Shown: one piece after another, positions 44,884 through 52,841 of the stretch
How positions within the stretch are numbered: position 1 is the stretch's first letter
Layout of the letters: each line of letters begins with the position of its first letter
Source of the DNA: Sphingomonas sp. TZW2008
GTDB lineage: Bacteria > Pseudomonadota > Alphaproteobacteria > Sphingomonadales > Sphingomonadaceae
DNA: 64,000 nt
Reading direction: 5' to 3'
Assembly: GCF_002117915.1 (NCBI RefSeq)
Contig: NZ_BDJB01000004.1
Coordinates: 115,939 to 179,938 of the forward strand
Notes under the pieces: generated by a model
Seen by the model: the letters and a program-made list of their open reading frames with translations, nothing else
Told to the model about the DNA's origin: nothing
Database searches by the model: none
Position numbers and translations under genes: made by a program

Positions 44884-47151
44884 ATGGACAAAAAGGCACA
44901 GGCGATCGGCGTTGGCCACCTTGCCCTCATCGGTAACTTCTTGCCGCGCAAGTGCGGCCTCGCGACATTCACGACCGACACGTTCAACGCGTTGAAGGGT
45001 CGCTTTCCCGACCTCACCGTGGACGTCTACGCGATGGACGATCATCCGGGTCGATACAGCTATCCTGACGCGGTAACGGGCACGATCGCACAGAACGATC
45101 TTGGCGCCTATCTCGATACGGCACGGCAGATCGAGGCATCGGGTGCGCAGGCGATTTGGTTGCAGCACGAGTATGGCATCTATGGCGGGCCGGCGGGCGA
45201 GCATATCCTTGCGCTGCTGGATCGAACCACGCTGCCGCTCATCGTGACGCTTCACACCGTGCTCGAAAAGCCAAGTCACGACGAGCGCGTCGTGATGGAA
45301 GCGCTGTTGCGCCGCGCGGCGAAGATCGTCGTCATGGCAGAGCGGGGGCGCGAGATCCTAACCCGCGTCTACGGCGCGAACTTGCGATCGATCGTCAACA
45401 TCCCGCACGGCGTGCCCGATCGCGTCTTTGCCGAGCCTGCCGCATTCAAGCCGCGGTTCGGGTGGCAGGGGCGGCAGGTTATCCTGACGTTCGGGTTGCT
45501 CGCCCCTGGCAAGGGGATCGAGACGGTGATCGAGGCGCTGCCGGCGGTTGTCGCGCAGCATCCTGACGCGATGTACGTCGTTCTAGGCGCGACACATCCC
45601 AACCTCGTGGCGCACGAGGGCGAGAAGTATCGTGATAGCCTGAAGGCGCTCGCCGCCGATAAGGGCGTGGCCGACAATGTTGCCTTCATCGACGCGTTCG
45701 TCGAGCAGGACGATCTGATCGACTATCTCCAGGCGGCGGACATCTACGTCACGCCGTATCTCAACCCCGCGCAGATCACGAGCGGCACGCTGTCCTACGC
45801 GATCGGCGTTGGCAAGGCGGTTATTTCGACGCCCTATGTCCATGCGACCGAGATACTGGCGGATGGCCACGGCGTGCTCGTCGATTTCCGTGACTCGGCA
45901 GCATTCTCGCGCGAGATCAACGACCTGCTCGGCAGCGAGCGCAACCGCATGCGGCTGTCGTCGCGCGCCTATGCACGTGGCCGCACGATGACTTGGTCGC
46001 GTGTCGCCGAGCGGGCGATGGGCGAACTTGAGGCGATCGTCGACGGCCAGCCGAAGCGGATCGTCCCGTCGAGCGCGCTCAAGGTGCTGGCGCCCGACAT
46101 CGCCGCGGTCGAGCGGATGAGCGACGCGACCGGCATGCTCCAGCACTCGATCTATTCGGTGCCCGATCGACGCCACGGCTATTGCATCGACGACAACGCC
46201 CGCGCGCTGATCCTGATGAGCGCCGTTGACGATCTCGACGAGACCGCACGCGACAAGTGGACGACGATCTACGCCTCGTTCGTTCAATATGCTTGGAATC
46301 CTGACAAGCGGCGCTTCCGTAACTTCATGAACTACGACCGCACATGGTGTGAGGATTGCGGATCAGAGGACTCTAACGGCCGCGCGCTCTGGTCGCTCGG
46401 CGTGACGGCGCGCGACGCGCGGACGCGCAAGCATCGCGACTGGGCGACGATGATGTTCGACACCACGGCTAGCCTCGCGCTGGAGCTTGGCAGCCCGCGC
46501 GCGCAGGCGTTCGCGATGCTCGGCGCGGCGGCGATGCTCGAGGCCTCGCCCGGCCACCAGCTTGCCCGTTCGATCCTTGAACGCTTCCCCGACCAGCATG
46601 TCGCCTTGCTCGACGAGGCGCGGCGGCCGAACTGGGTGTGGTTCGAGATCGTTCTTGCCTATGACAATGCGCGCCTGCCCGAGGGGCTGATCCGCGCCGG
46701 CATGGCGCTCAACCGCCGCGACCTGATCGCAGTTGGCGTCGAGACGCTCGAGTGGATCATCAGTCGGCAGAAGAGCCCCGCCGGTCATTTCCGCGCGGTC
46801 GGCTCGGAAAGCTTCGGACGGCCCTATGCTGAGCCGCTGCCGTTCGACCAGCAGCCGCTCGAGGCGCAGGCGACGATCGACGCATGCTGCGCAGCCTTTG
46901 CGGCGACCGGCGAGCAGCGCTGGCGCGACGAGGCAGAGCGTGCTTACGGCTGGTATCTCGGCCGCAACGATCTCGATCTGCCGCTCGCGACGATGCACGA
47001 TGGCGGCTGTTTCGATGGCCTGATGCCGACGGGCCTCAATCGCAATCAGGGTGCCGAGTCGATCCTGGCGCTGCAATTGTCGAGCTGTGCGATTTCGGGG
47101 CTATCAAAGGCGACCCAAGGCGTGGCAGGGGCCGACCGCGCTGTCGCGTAA
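44884..47151 (+). CDS. GT4 glycosyltransferase fused to a six-hairpin glycosidase-like domain
   Basis: A 755-residue protein. Residues 1 to about 400 are a GT-B glycosyltransferase of family 4: LPRKCGLATFTTDTFNAL at the donor/acceptor interface, WLQHEYGIYGG, NIPHGVPDRVF, LTFGLLAPGKGIETVIEAL, and the C-terminal E-x7-E-type ITSGTLSYAIGVGKAVISTP. Residues about 410-755 form an all-helical domain (YCIDDNARALILM, NYDRTWCEDCGSEDSNGRALW, PNWVWFEIVLAYDNARLPEG) resembling six-hairpin glycosidase folds. The adjacent GH130-like gene, about 50 bases on, suggests a shared mannoside-type glycan or glycoside pathway. The product is not known. Confidence 0.87.
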   Translation: MDKKAQAIGVGHLALIGNFLPRKCGLATFTTDTFNALKGRFPDLTVDVYAMDDHPGRYSYPDAVTGTIAQNDLGAYLDTARQIEASGAQAIWLQHEYGIYGGPAGEHILALLDRTTLPLIVTLHTVLEKPSHDERVVMEALLRRAAKIVVMAERGREILTRVYGANLRSIVNIPHGVPDRVFAEPAAFKPRFGWQGRQVILTFGLLAPGKGIETVIEALPAVVAQHPDAMYVVLGATHPNLVAHEGEKYRDSLKALAADKGVADNVAFIDAFVEQDDLIDYLQAADIYVTPYLNPAQITSGTLSYAIGVGKAVISTPYVHATEILADGHGVLVDFRDSAAFSREINDLLGSERNRMRLSSRAYARGRTMTWSRVAERAMGELEAIVDGQPKRIVPSSALKVLAPDIAAVERMSDATGMLQHSIYSVPDRRHGYCIDDNARALILMSAVDDLDETARDKWTTIYASFVQYAWNPDKRRFRNFMNYDRTWCEDCGSEDSNGRALWSLGVTARDARTRKHRDWATMMFDTTASLALELGSPRAQAFAMLGAAAMLEASPGHQLARSILERFPDQHVALLDEARRPNWVWFEIVLAYDNARLPEGLIRAGMALNRRDLIAVGVETLEWIISRQKSPAGHFRAVGSESFGRPYAEPLPFDQQPLEAQATIDACCAAFAATGEQRWRDEAERAYGWYLGRNDLDLPLATMHDGGCFDGLMPTGLNRNQGAESILALQLSSCAISGLSKATQGVAGADRAVA

Positions 47152-47200
47152 GCCCCGCTTGCCTCAGCGCGTCGACTGCTGACGACAACGCGAGGCTTTC

Positions 47201-48484
47201 TTGGACCTGTTCAACCATCAGCTTCGGCTGCACGCCGATCCTTCGCGCGTCGTGGTACGTCCGTTCCACATTCCGTGGTCGGCCACCAACGGGCAGGGGC
47301 AGAGCCGTGCGGAACGCATGATCGCCGAAGTGCTCGAGATGTCGCCGCGCGAGGCGAGCGATCAGCTCGCGGCGGTGCTCAAGGATTTCGAGGCGCGCCA
47401 CTGGCAGACGCGCCGCGTGTTCATGACGCGCTACGACGACATGGCCGAGCAGATGGGGCTCGATGGCAGCAACATCGGCGACGAGAAGCGGCAGCTGATC
47501 GGTGCCTATTTCTGTCATGAATACAGCTACGCCGCCGCCGCGCTGATGAACCCGAGTGCGGTGCCGCATTTCGACCAGTCGGGCATGCCGCCGGGCGCCC
47601 AGCGCATTCTGATGAGCCTGCGTGCGGTGGGAGAGGGGCACATCTCGTCCGTCGCGTTCCGTGAAGGCATCATCGGTGAGGACAATGAATTGCGCCTCGC
47701 GCCCGAGCCGCCCTTCGCGACCGCCGCCGACGCGCCTGGGATCGACGGCGAAGAGATGCCGAGCGGACCGATCACGGTGCATCGCCATCGCGATTCGACG
47801 CTGTCGGGCACGGTGATCTTCCCGATCACCGAAGCGCAGTCGAAGGGGCTGGAAGACCTACGCCTCGTCCATTTCACGCACGACGACGGCACGATCGAGT
47901 GGCTCGGCACCTATACCGCGTATAACGGCGCCAAGATTCAGTCCGAGCTGCTCCGCACGCGTGATTTCCGCAGCTTCGACCTCGTGCCGATGACGGGTAC
48001 GGCGGCGCGCAACAAGGGGATCGCCTTGTTCCCCCGAACGGTGAACGGAGAGTATCTGTCGATCGGCCGGCAGGACGGCGAGAACCTTTATCTGCTGCGC
48101 TCCGATCGGCTCGATCACTGGGACGACGGTGATCTTATCCTGACGCCGGTGTTCCCGTGGGAACTGGTGCAGATCGGCAATTGCGGTCCACCGATTGAGG
48201 TCGACGAGGGCTGGCTGCTGCTGACGCACGGTGTCGGCGCGATGCGCAAATATTCGATCGGGGCGGCGCTGCTCGACAAGAACGATCCGTCGAAAGTACT
48301 CGGGCGGACGCGCGAGCCGATCCTGGCCGCGGCGGATCAGGACCGCGAGGGCTATGTGCCCAACGTCGTCTATACCTGCGGCGCGATGCGGCATGGCGAC
48401 AAACTGTTCATGCCCTACGGCATCGCGGATAGTTCGGTGGGCTTCGCCTTCGTCGATATCAAGCAGCTGATCGCGCGGATGTGA
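47201..48484 (+). CDS. GH130-like glycosidase/phosphorylase
   Basis: A 427-residue five-bladed beta-propeller protein of the GH130 type, a family that mostly phosphorolyses beta-mannosides. Recognisable blocks are RNKGIALFPRTVNGEYLSI, GRQDGENLYLLRS, and IGNCGPPIEVDEGWLLLTHG with YSIGAALLDKNDPSKVLGR. The start is TTG 47201 after GAGG; the next in-frame Met is 38 codons in and would remove VVVRPFHIPW. It is paired with the GT4 gene upstream, and the end overlaps the convergent OPT gene by 26 bases. Phosphorylase versus hydrolase activity cannot be decided by eye. Confidence 0.85.
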   Translation: MDLFNHQLRLHADPSRVVVRPFHIPWSATNGQGQSRAERMIAEVLEMSPREASDQLAAVLKDFEARHWQTRRVFMTRYDDMAEQMGLDGSNIGDEKRQLIGAYFCHEYSYAAAALMNPSAVPHFDQSGMPPGAQRILMSLRAVGEGHISSVAFREGIIGEDNELRLAPEPPFATAADAPGIDGEEMPSGPITVHRHRDSTLSGTVIFPITEAQSKGLEDLRLVHFTHDDGTIEWLGTYTAYNGAKIQSELLRTRDFRSFDLVPMTGTAARNKGIALFPRTVNGEYLSIGRQDGENLYLLRSDRLDHWDDGDLILTPVFPWELVQIGNCGPPIEVDEGWLLLTHGVGAMRKYSIGAALLDKNDPSKVLGRTREPILAAADQDREGYVPNVVYTCGAMRHGDKLFMPYGIADSSVGFAFVDIKQLIARM

Positions 48485-50426
48485 CGGCGGCGCGGCGCGT
48501 CGTGCGGTAGAGCCACGCGATCAGCACGGCGAACAGCAGCGCGCCGCCGGCCGCCGCGAGCGGCGCGAAGCCTTCGCCGACCACCGCCAGCGGTGCGTCG
48601 CTGCTCGAGACGGCGACGATGCCGGCGAAGGCGACACCCCACAGGCTCTCGCCGACGATCATGCCGGTCGCGACCAATGTTCCCATCCGCTCGGCACGCA
48701 CGGGATCAGCAGTGCGACGCGCCCAGCGATCGTAGAACGCGCCGACAAAGGCGCCGAGCACGACCGGCAGGATCACCGCCATCGGCAGATAGATCGCGAT
48801 CCCGATCGCGAGCGGCGGCAGGCGCATCCGGCCGAGCTTACCCAGCAGTTCGTCGATCACGACGAAGATCGCACCCGCAAGCGCGCCCCAGCGCAGCATC
48901 GACCAGTTGAGGTCGCCCCCGAGCACACCCTTGGCGAGCGAGGAAATGAGCCCCGCCTGCGGCGCGGCCAGGGCGTTCGGCCCCGCCCCCGGCGCACCGG
49001 CGAAGCCGAAGGCGGTGTTGAGCAGGTCGAGGACGGGCGGCACCACGATCGAGCCGAAGATTACGCCGATCACCAGCGCCATCTGCTGCTTCCACGGCGT
49101 CGCGCCGACGAGCTGTCCCGTCTTCAGATCCTGCAGATTGTCGTTCGCGATCGTGGCGATGCCGAATACCAGACCGGTGACGATCAGCGCGTAGGCGACA
49201 AGCGCAGCGGTGGTATCCGGCGGCAGATCGCGGCCGAACAGTCCGACGAGCAGCAAGGAGGCGGCGATGATTGAGAGGATGCCGATCCCCGACACGGGCG
49301 AGTTCGACGCGCCGATCAACCCGGCCATATAGCCGGTCACCGCCGCGATCATCAGTCCGATGACGACGACGAAGACCAGCGCACCGCCAACCAGCACTGC
49401 CGCCGAACCGGCGATCGGGCCGACCGATGCGACGCTCCACAGCAGCCACGCGATCGGCACCAGCAGCGCCATCGCGACGCCCGCGACGACGCCGATCGGC
49501 AGATCCTTTTCCTGCAGCGCGAGCGTTTCGCCCGAGTGGCGCGCCCTGCTGGCGGCGAGCGCCGAGACGACGCCGCCGACCACCGGGCGCGCGATGCGCA
49601 GCAGCGTCCACACCGCCGCGACGCCGATCACGCCGGCGCCGAAGAAGCGCACGTCCTGGCGGAATATCGCGCCCCCCCAGTCCTCCACGCTTCCCGGCAT
49701 AGGCTGCGCGGCGGTGAGGATCGGCAGCAGGATGAACCAGGCGGTGACGAGCCCGACGAGCTGCGCGATCCCGACCGACAGGCCGACCAGATGGCCAACC
49801 CCGAAAAGCGCGAACGAGAGCCCGCCCGATACGCCGCTCGCGCCGGCGCCGACGCGGAACCAGCCACCCACCTCGGCCGCGGCGAGCCGCATCTGCGTGA
49901 GGATCGCAAAGCCGGCGGCGGCGACGCTGCCGAGGATTAGCAGCCGAAGCCCAGCGGCGCTCTCCGCCGCGCCCGCGTTCGAGGCCGATCCGATCTGCAG
50001 CACCTCGGCGGCTGCGCGACCCTCCGGATAGGGCAGGTCGCCCTCCACCACGAGCGCGCGGCGCAGCGGTACCGAGAACATGACGCCGAGGGTGCCGCCC
50101 AGCGCGGTGATCCCCGCCGTCAGCAGAAAGGGAAAGCCTTGCCACCAGCCAATGATGACGAGACCCGGAAGGACGAAGATGATTGCTGCGAGCGTGCCGG
50201 CCGCGCTGGCGATGGTCTGGACGATATTGTTCTCAAGAATCGACGATCCGCTGAATTGGCGCAGGATCGCCATAGAAATCACCGCTGCCGGAATCGACGT
50301 CGCGAAGGTGAGCCCGACCTTGAGGCCGAGATAGACGTTCGCCGCGGTGAAGAGCAGCGTGATGATCCCGCCCAGAATGACGCTGCGAAGCGTGAGTTCG
50401 GCGAGCGGCTTGGCAGGGTCGGTCAT
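48459..50426 (-). CDS. OPT family oligopeptide transporter
   Basis: A 655-residue polytopic membrane protein of the OPT superfamily, about 15 helices. It begins AELTLRSVILGGIITLLFTA and ANVYLGLKVGLTFATSIPAA. NNIVQTIASAAGTLAAIIFVLPGL and PYPEGRAAAEVL are family signatures. It is related to bacterial peptide or metal-chelate importers; the substrate is unknown. ATG 50426 (MTDPAKPLAEL) is chosen; an in-frame upstream extension is cysteine-rich and not typical. Its 3' end overlaps the GH130-like gene. Confidence 0.93.
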   Translation of the reverse strand: MTDPAKPLAELTLRSVILGGIITLLFTAANVYLGLKVGLTFATSIPAAVISMAILRQFSGSSILENNIVQTIASAAGTLAAIIFVLPGLVIIGWWQGFPFLLTAGITALGGTLGVMFSVPLRRALVVEGDLPYPEGRAAAEVLQIGSASNAGAAESAAGLRLLILGSVAAAGFAILTQMRLAAAEVGGWFRVGAGASGVSGGLSFALFGVGHLVGLSVGIAQLVGLVTAWFILLPILTAAQPMPGSVEDWGGAIFRQDVRFFGAGVIGVAAVWTLLRIARPVVGGVVSALAASRARHSGETLALQEKDLPIGVVAGVAMALLVPIAWLLWSVASVGPIAGSAAVLVGGALVFVVVIGLMIAAVTGYMAGLIGASNSPVSGIGILSIIAASLLLVGLFGRDLPPDTTAALVAYALIVTGLVFGIATIANDNLQDLKTGQLVGATPWKQQMALVIGVIFGSIVVPPVLDLLNTAFGFAGAPGAGPNALAAPQAGLISSLAKGVLGGDLNWSMLRWGALAGAIFVVIDELLGKLGRMRLPPLAIGIAIYLPMAVILPVVLGAFVGAFYDRWARRTADPVRAERMGTLVATGMIVGESLWGVAFAGIVAVSSSDAPLAVVGEGFAPLAAAGGALLFAVLIAWLYRTTRRAAVTSARSAA

Positions 50427-50482
50427 CCACCCGGTGTTGCACAATATTGCTGAAGCGCAAGGAAAAGACAGATGGCAAACTG

Positions 50483-50497
50483 CGCCAAACTTTGGCG
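50483..50497. promoter_or_regulatory. 15-base palindrome upstream of the PspC gene
   Basis: CGCCAAA, C, TTTGGCG form a perfect dyad between the divergent OPT and PspC genes, 57 bases from the OPT start and about 140 bases before the PspC start. It is a plausible operator. Confidence 0.45.
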
Positions 50498-50552
50498 TGA
50501 CGCACTTTGGAAAACTCGCGCGTCGATACTCGGCAACGTGTAAGACACTCAC

Positions 50553-50572
50553 AAATCAGGATAAACTGATTT
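50553..50572. promoter_or_regulatory. Inverted repeat upstream of the PspC gene
   Basis: AAATCAG, six bases, CTGATTT (50553-50572) lies about 65 bases before the PspC start, where a repressor or activator could act. It is AT-rich against the background. Confidence 0.5.
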
Positions 50573-50635
50573 GGCACGGTAGGTGCAGTGCGTTTGGCAT
50601 GGCGGCGGAGGCCGTGCAAAACGATGGAGCCGAAC

Positions 50636-50938
50636 ATGACCAGCCAGACTACCAAGCTTGCCGCCCCCAAGGACAATCTGCTCGGCATCTGCAATGCGCT
50701 GGGGGAGGATTTCGGCTTCAACCCGCTCTGGCTTCGACTTGCGCTCGGCTGCGCCTTCGTCATTCAGCCGATCAACGTCGTGATCGGCTATCTGGCGCTC
50801 GGCCTCATCGTCCTCGTGTCGCGCCTGGCGTTCCCGGAAGCGCGCACGTCGACATTGCCAGAACGGGCACGCGGCGAGGCTCTTCCTGCATCGACCGATC
50901 CCGTCGACGAGGACTTCGTCTTCGCCAAGGCGGCGTAA
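50636..50938 (+). CDS. PspC domain protein
   Basis: A 100-residue protein with a PspC-like module: LLGICNALGEDFGFNPLWLRL leads into the hydrophobic helix CAFVIQPINVVIGYLALGLIVLVSRLAF, and a short acidic tail follows. PspC-type proteins sense envelope stress or partner phage-shock regulators. ATG 50636 has GGAG about 8 bases before it; ATG 50624 is also in frame. No pspA or pspB is adjacent. Confidence 0.85.
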   Translation: MTSQTTKLAAPKDNLLGICNALGEDFGFNPLWLRLALGCAFVIQPINVVIGYLALGLIVLVSRLAFPEARTSTLPERARGEALPASTDPVDEDFVFAKAA

Positions 50939-50973
50939 AAAAAGGCCCGGCAATCCTTCGCGGTTGCCGGGCC
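50937..50973 (-). terminator. Intrinsic-terminator-like hairpin, T-tract on the minus strand
   Basis: GGCCCGGCAA (50944-50953) and TTGCCGGGCC (50964-50973) form a 10-bp stem. Seven A residues (50937-50943, partly the PspC stop) lie on its left side, so the T-tract follows the hairpin only when read leftwards. On the plus strand no T-run follows. Confidence 0.55.
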
Positions 50974-50978
50974 AGTCA

Positions 50979-50999
50979 CCCCCGCGCTTTGTTCGGGGG
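50979..50999. repeat. GC hairpin in the leader of hom
   Basis: CCCCCG (50979-50984), nine bases, CGGGGG (50994-50999) form a short strong stem in the 218-base gap before the homoserine dehydrogenase gene. No T-run and no clear leader peptide are visible, so an attenuator is not supported. Confidence 0.4.
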
Positions 51000-51156
51000 C
51001 TTGGGTCGCAGCCCCGTGATGCAATGGGCACACCCCGTCCGCATCCCCCGGGCGGGGGGAGGCGTCCAAATCTCGTCGATCGAGGCCTTGCACCGCCCTA
51101 TCGACAGCGCTTCTTCGACCCCGTAGGCGCTTGGCCGCGCAGATCAAGGGGGCGGC

Positions 51157-52443
51157 ATGGCGGACGCGTTGCGAGTAGCATTGGCGGGATTGGGCACCGT
51201 CGGCGGCGGCGTGATCCGCGTGCTTGAAGCCAACCGCGATCTCATCACCCGTCGCGCGGGGCGACCGATTGAGGTCGTCGCGGTATCGGCGCGTGATCGC
51301 CACAAGGATCGCGGCATCGACCTGTCGGGCTTCGAATGGGTCGATGATACGACGGCGCTCGCGCGGTGCGACGCCGACGTGGTCGTCGAGCTGGTCGGAG
51401 GTGCCGATGGCCCGGCACTGGCGCTGGCGCGTGCCACGCTGGCGGCGAACAAAGGTTTCGTCACCGCCAACAAGGCGATGCTGGCGCACCATGGGCTGGA
51501 ACTGGCGCAGGCGGCGGAACGCGTCAGCGTGCCGCTCAAGTTCGAGGCGGCGGTCGCCGGCGGCATCCCGGTCATCAAGGGGTTACGCGAGGGCGCAGCG
51601 GCGAATGCGATCAGCCGCGTCTATGGCATCCTGAACGGCACGTGCAATTTTATCTTGAGCAAGATGGAGGCCGAAGGACGCGACTTCGCCGACGTGCTCG
51701 TCGAGGCTCAGGCGCGCGGCTTTGCGGAGGCCGATCCGTCGTTCGACATCGACGGGGTGGACGCCGCGCACAAACTGTCGATCCTGTCGTCGATTGCGTT
51801 CGGCACGCAGCCGGCCTTCGGCTCGGTAGCGGCAAGCGGCATCCGCCATGTCATCGCGGCCGACATCGCAGAGGCGGCGGCGCTGGGTTATCGCGTTCGT
51901 CTGGTTGGGATCGCGGAAGCGAACGGGCGCGGGTTGTTCCAGCGCGTCCATGCGCATCTGGTGCCCAACGATCATCCGCTGGCGCACGTCACCGGATCGA
52001 CCAACGCGGTGGTAGCCGAGGGCAATTTCGTCGGCCGGCTGCTGTTTCAGGGCGCGGGGGCGGGTGACGGGCCGACCGCGAGCGCGGTGGTTGCCGATCT
52101 CATCGACATCGCGCGCGGCGAATACGGCCCGCCCTACGCGATGCCCGCCGCCTCGCTTGCCGACATGCCCGCGGCGGCGGAGGGCGAGCGTCGCGGGCGC
52201 GCCTATCTGCGCTTCACCGTCGCCGATCGCGTCGGCGTGCTGGCCGAGATCGCAGCGGCGATGCGCGACGCCAACGTGTCGATCGAGAGCCTGATTCAGC
52301 GCGCGGCCGCGGCGGACGGCACCGCGCTGGTCGCGATCGTCACGCACGAGGCACCCGAGGCGAACGTCGCGGTGGCGCTGGAACGGCTACGCGGGTCGCA
52401 GAGCCTGGCGGGTGAGCCGCTGTGGATGCATATCCTCGATTGA
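51157..52443 (+). CDS. hom: Homoserine dehydrogenase
   Basis: A 428-residue enzyme reducing aspartate semialdehyde to homoserine. Residues 1-130 are the Rossmann part (VALAGLGTVGGGVIRVLEAN), then FVTANKAMLAHHG, KFEAAVAGGIPVIKGLREG, and GILNGTCNFILSKME with GFAEADPSFDIDGVDAAHKL around the active site. The C-terminal ACT domain (RFTVADRVGVLAEIAAAMRD) implies threonine feedback control. It supplies the pathway ending in ThrC at 8192-9415. Confidence 0.97.
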   Translation: MADALRVALAGLGTVGGGVIRVLEANRDLITRRAGRPIEVVAVSARDRHKDRGIDLSGFEWVDDTTALARCDADVVVELVGGADGPALALARATLAANKGFVTANKAMLAHHGLELAQAAERVSVPLKFEAAVAGGIPVIKGLREGAAANAISRVYGILNGTCNFILSKMEAEGRDFADVLVEAQARGFAEADPSFDIDGVDAAHKLSILSSIAFGTQPAFGSVAASGIRHVIAADIAEAAALGYRVRLVGIAEANGRGLFQRVHAHLVPNDHPLAHVTGSTNAVVAEGNFVGRLLFQGAGAGDGPTASAVVADLIDIARGEYGPPYAMPAASLADMPAAAEGERRGRAYLRFTVADRVGVLAEIAAAMRDANVSIESLIQRAAAADGTALVAIVTHEAPEANVAVALERLRGSQSLAGEPLWMHILD

Positions 52444-52461
52444 AGGTGGCCGCCGGGCCGA

Positions 52462-52800
52462 TCAGCTGCGCCCGGCGAACATGAACGCCGCGGCGCCGAC
52501 GAGGCAGGCGAACGCGCCCGCATGTCGCCAGCTGAGCTGCTCGCCGAGCACGGCGACCGAGAAGACGCCGAAGACCAGCAGCGTGATTACCTCCTGCGTG
52601 ATCTTGAGCTGGCCGCCCGTCCAGCCGTGCGCGAAACCGATCCGGTTGGCCGGCACCGCAAAGCAATATTCGACGAAGGCGATGCCCCAACTGATCAGGA
52701 TCACGATCGGCAGCGGTTTCGCCATCCCGCCTTTCAGATGCCAGTACCACGCGGTCGTCATGAAGACGTTCGATATGACGAGCAGCGCGAGCGTTGGCAT
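52462..52800 (-). CDS. DMT superfamily/DUF486 membrane protein
   Basis: A 112-residue protein with four membrane helices and the DUF486 blocks: NVFMTTAWYWHLKGGMAKPL, WGIAFVEYCFAVPANRIGFA, GGQLKITQEVITLLVFGVFS. This small-transporter-like family has unknown function. It is convergent with hom (18 bases) and 41 bases downstream of priA on the same strand. Confidence 0.9.
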   Translation of the reverse strand: MPTLALLVISNVFMTTAWYWHLKGGMAKPLPIVILISWGIAFVEYCFAVPANRIGFAHGWTGGQLKITQEVITLLVFGVFSVAVLGEQLSWRHAGAFACLVGAAAFMFAGRS

Positions 52801-52841
52801 CGCCGCGGCTTAGCGCGCTTCGCGGCGGCGGAACAGCGGCG

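Noticed and set aside
50979..51156. A threonine/isoleucine attenuator before hom
   Set aside because: A GC hairpin exists, but no leader peptide with Thr or Ile codon runs and no following T-tract are visible.
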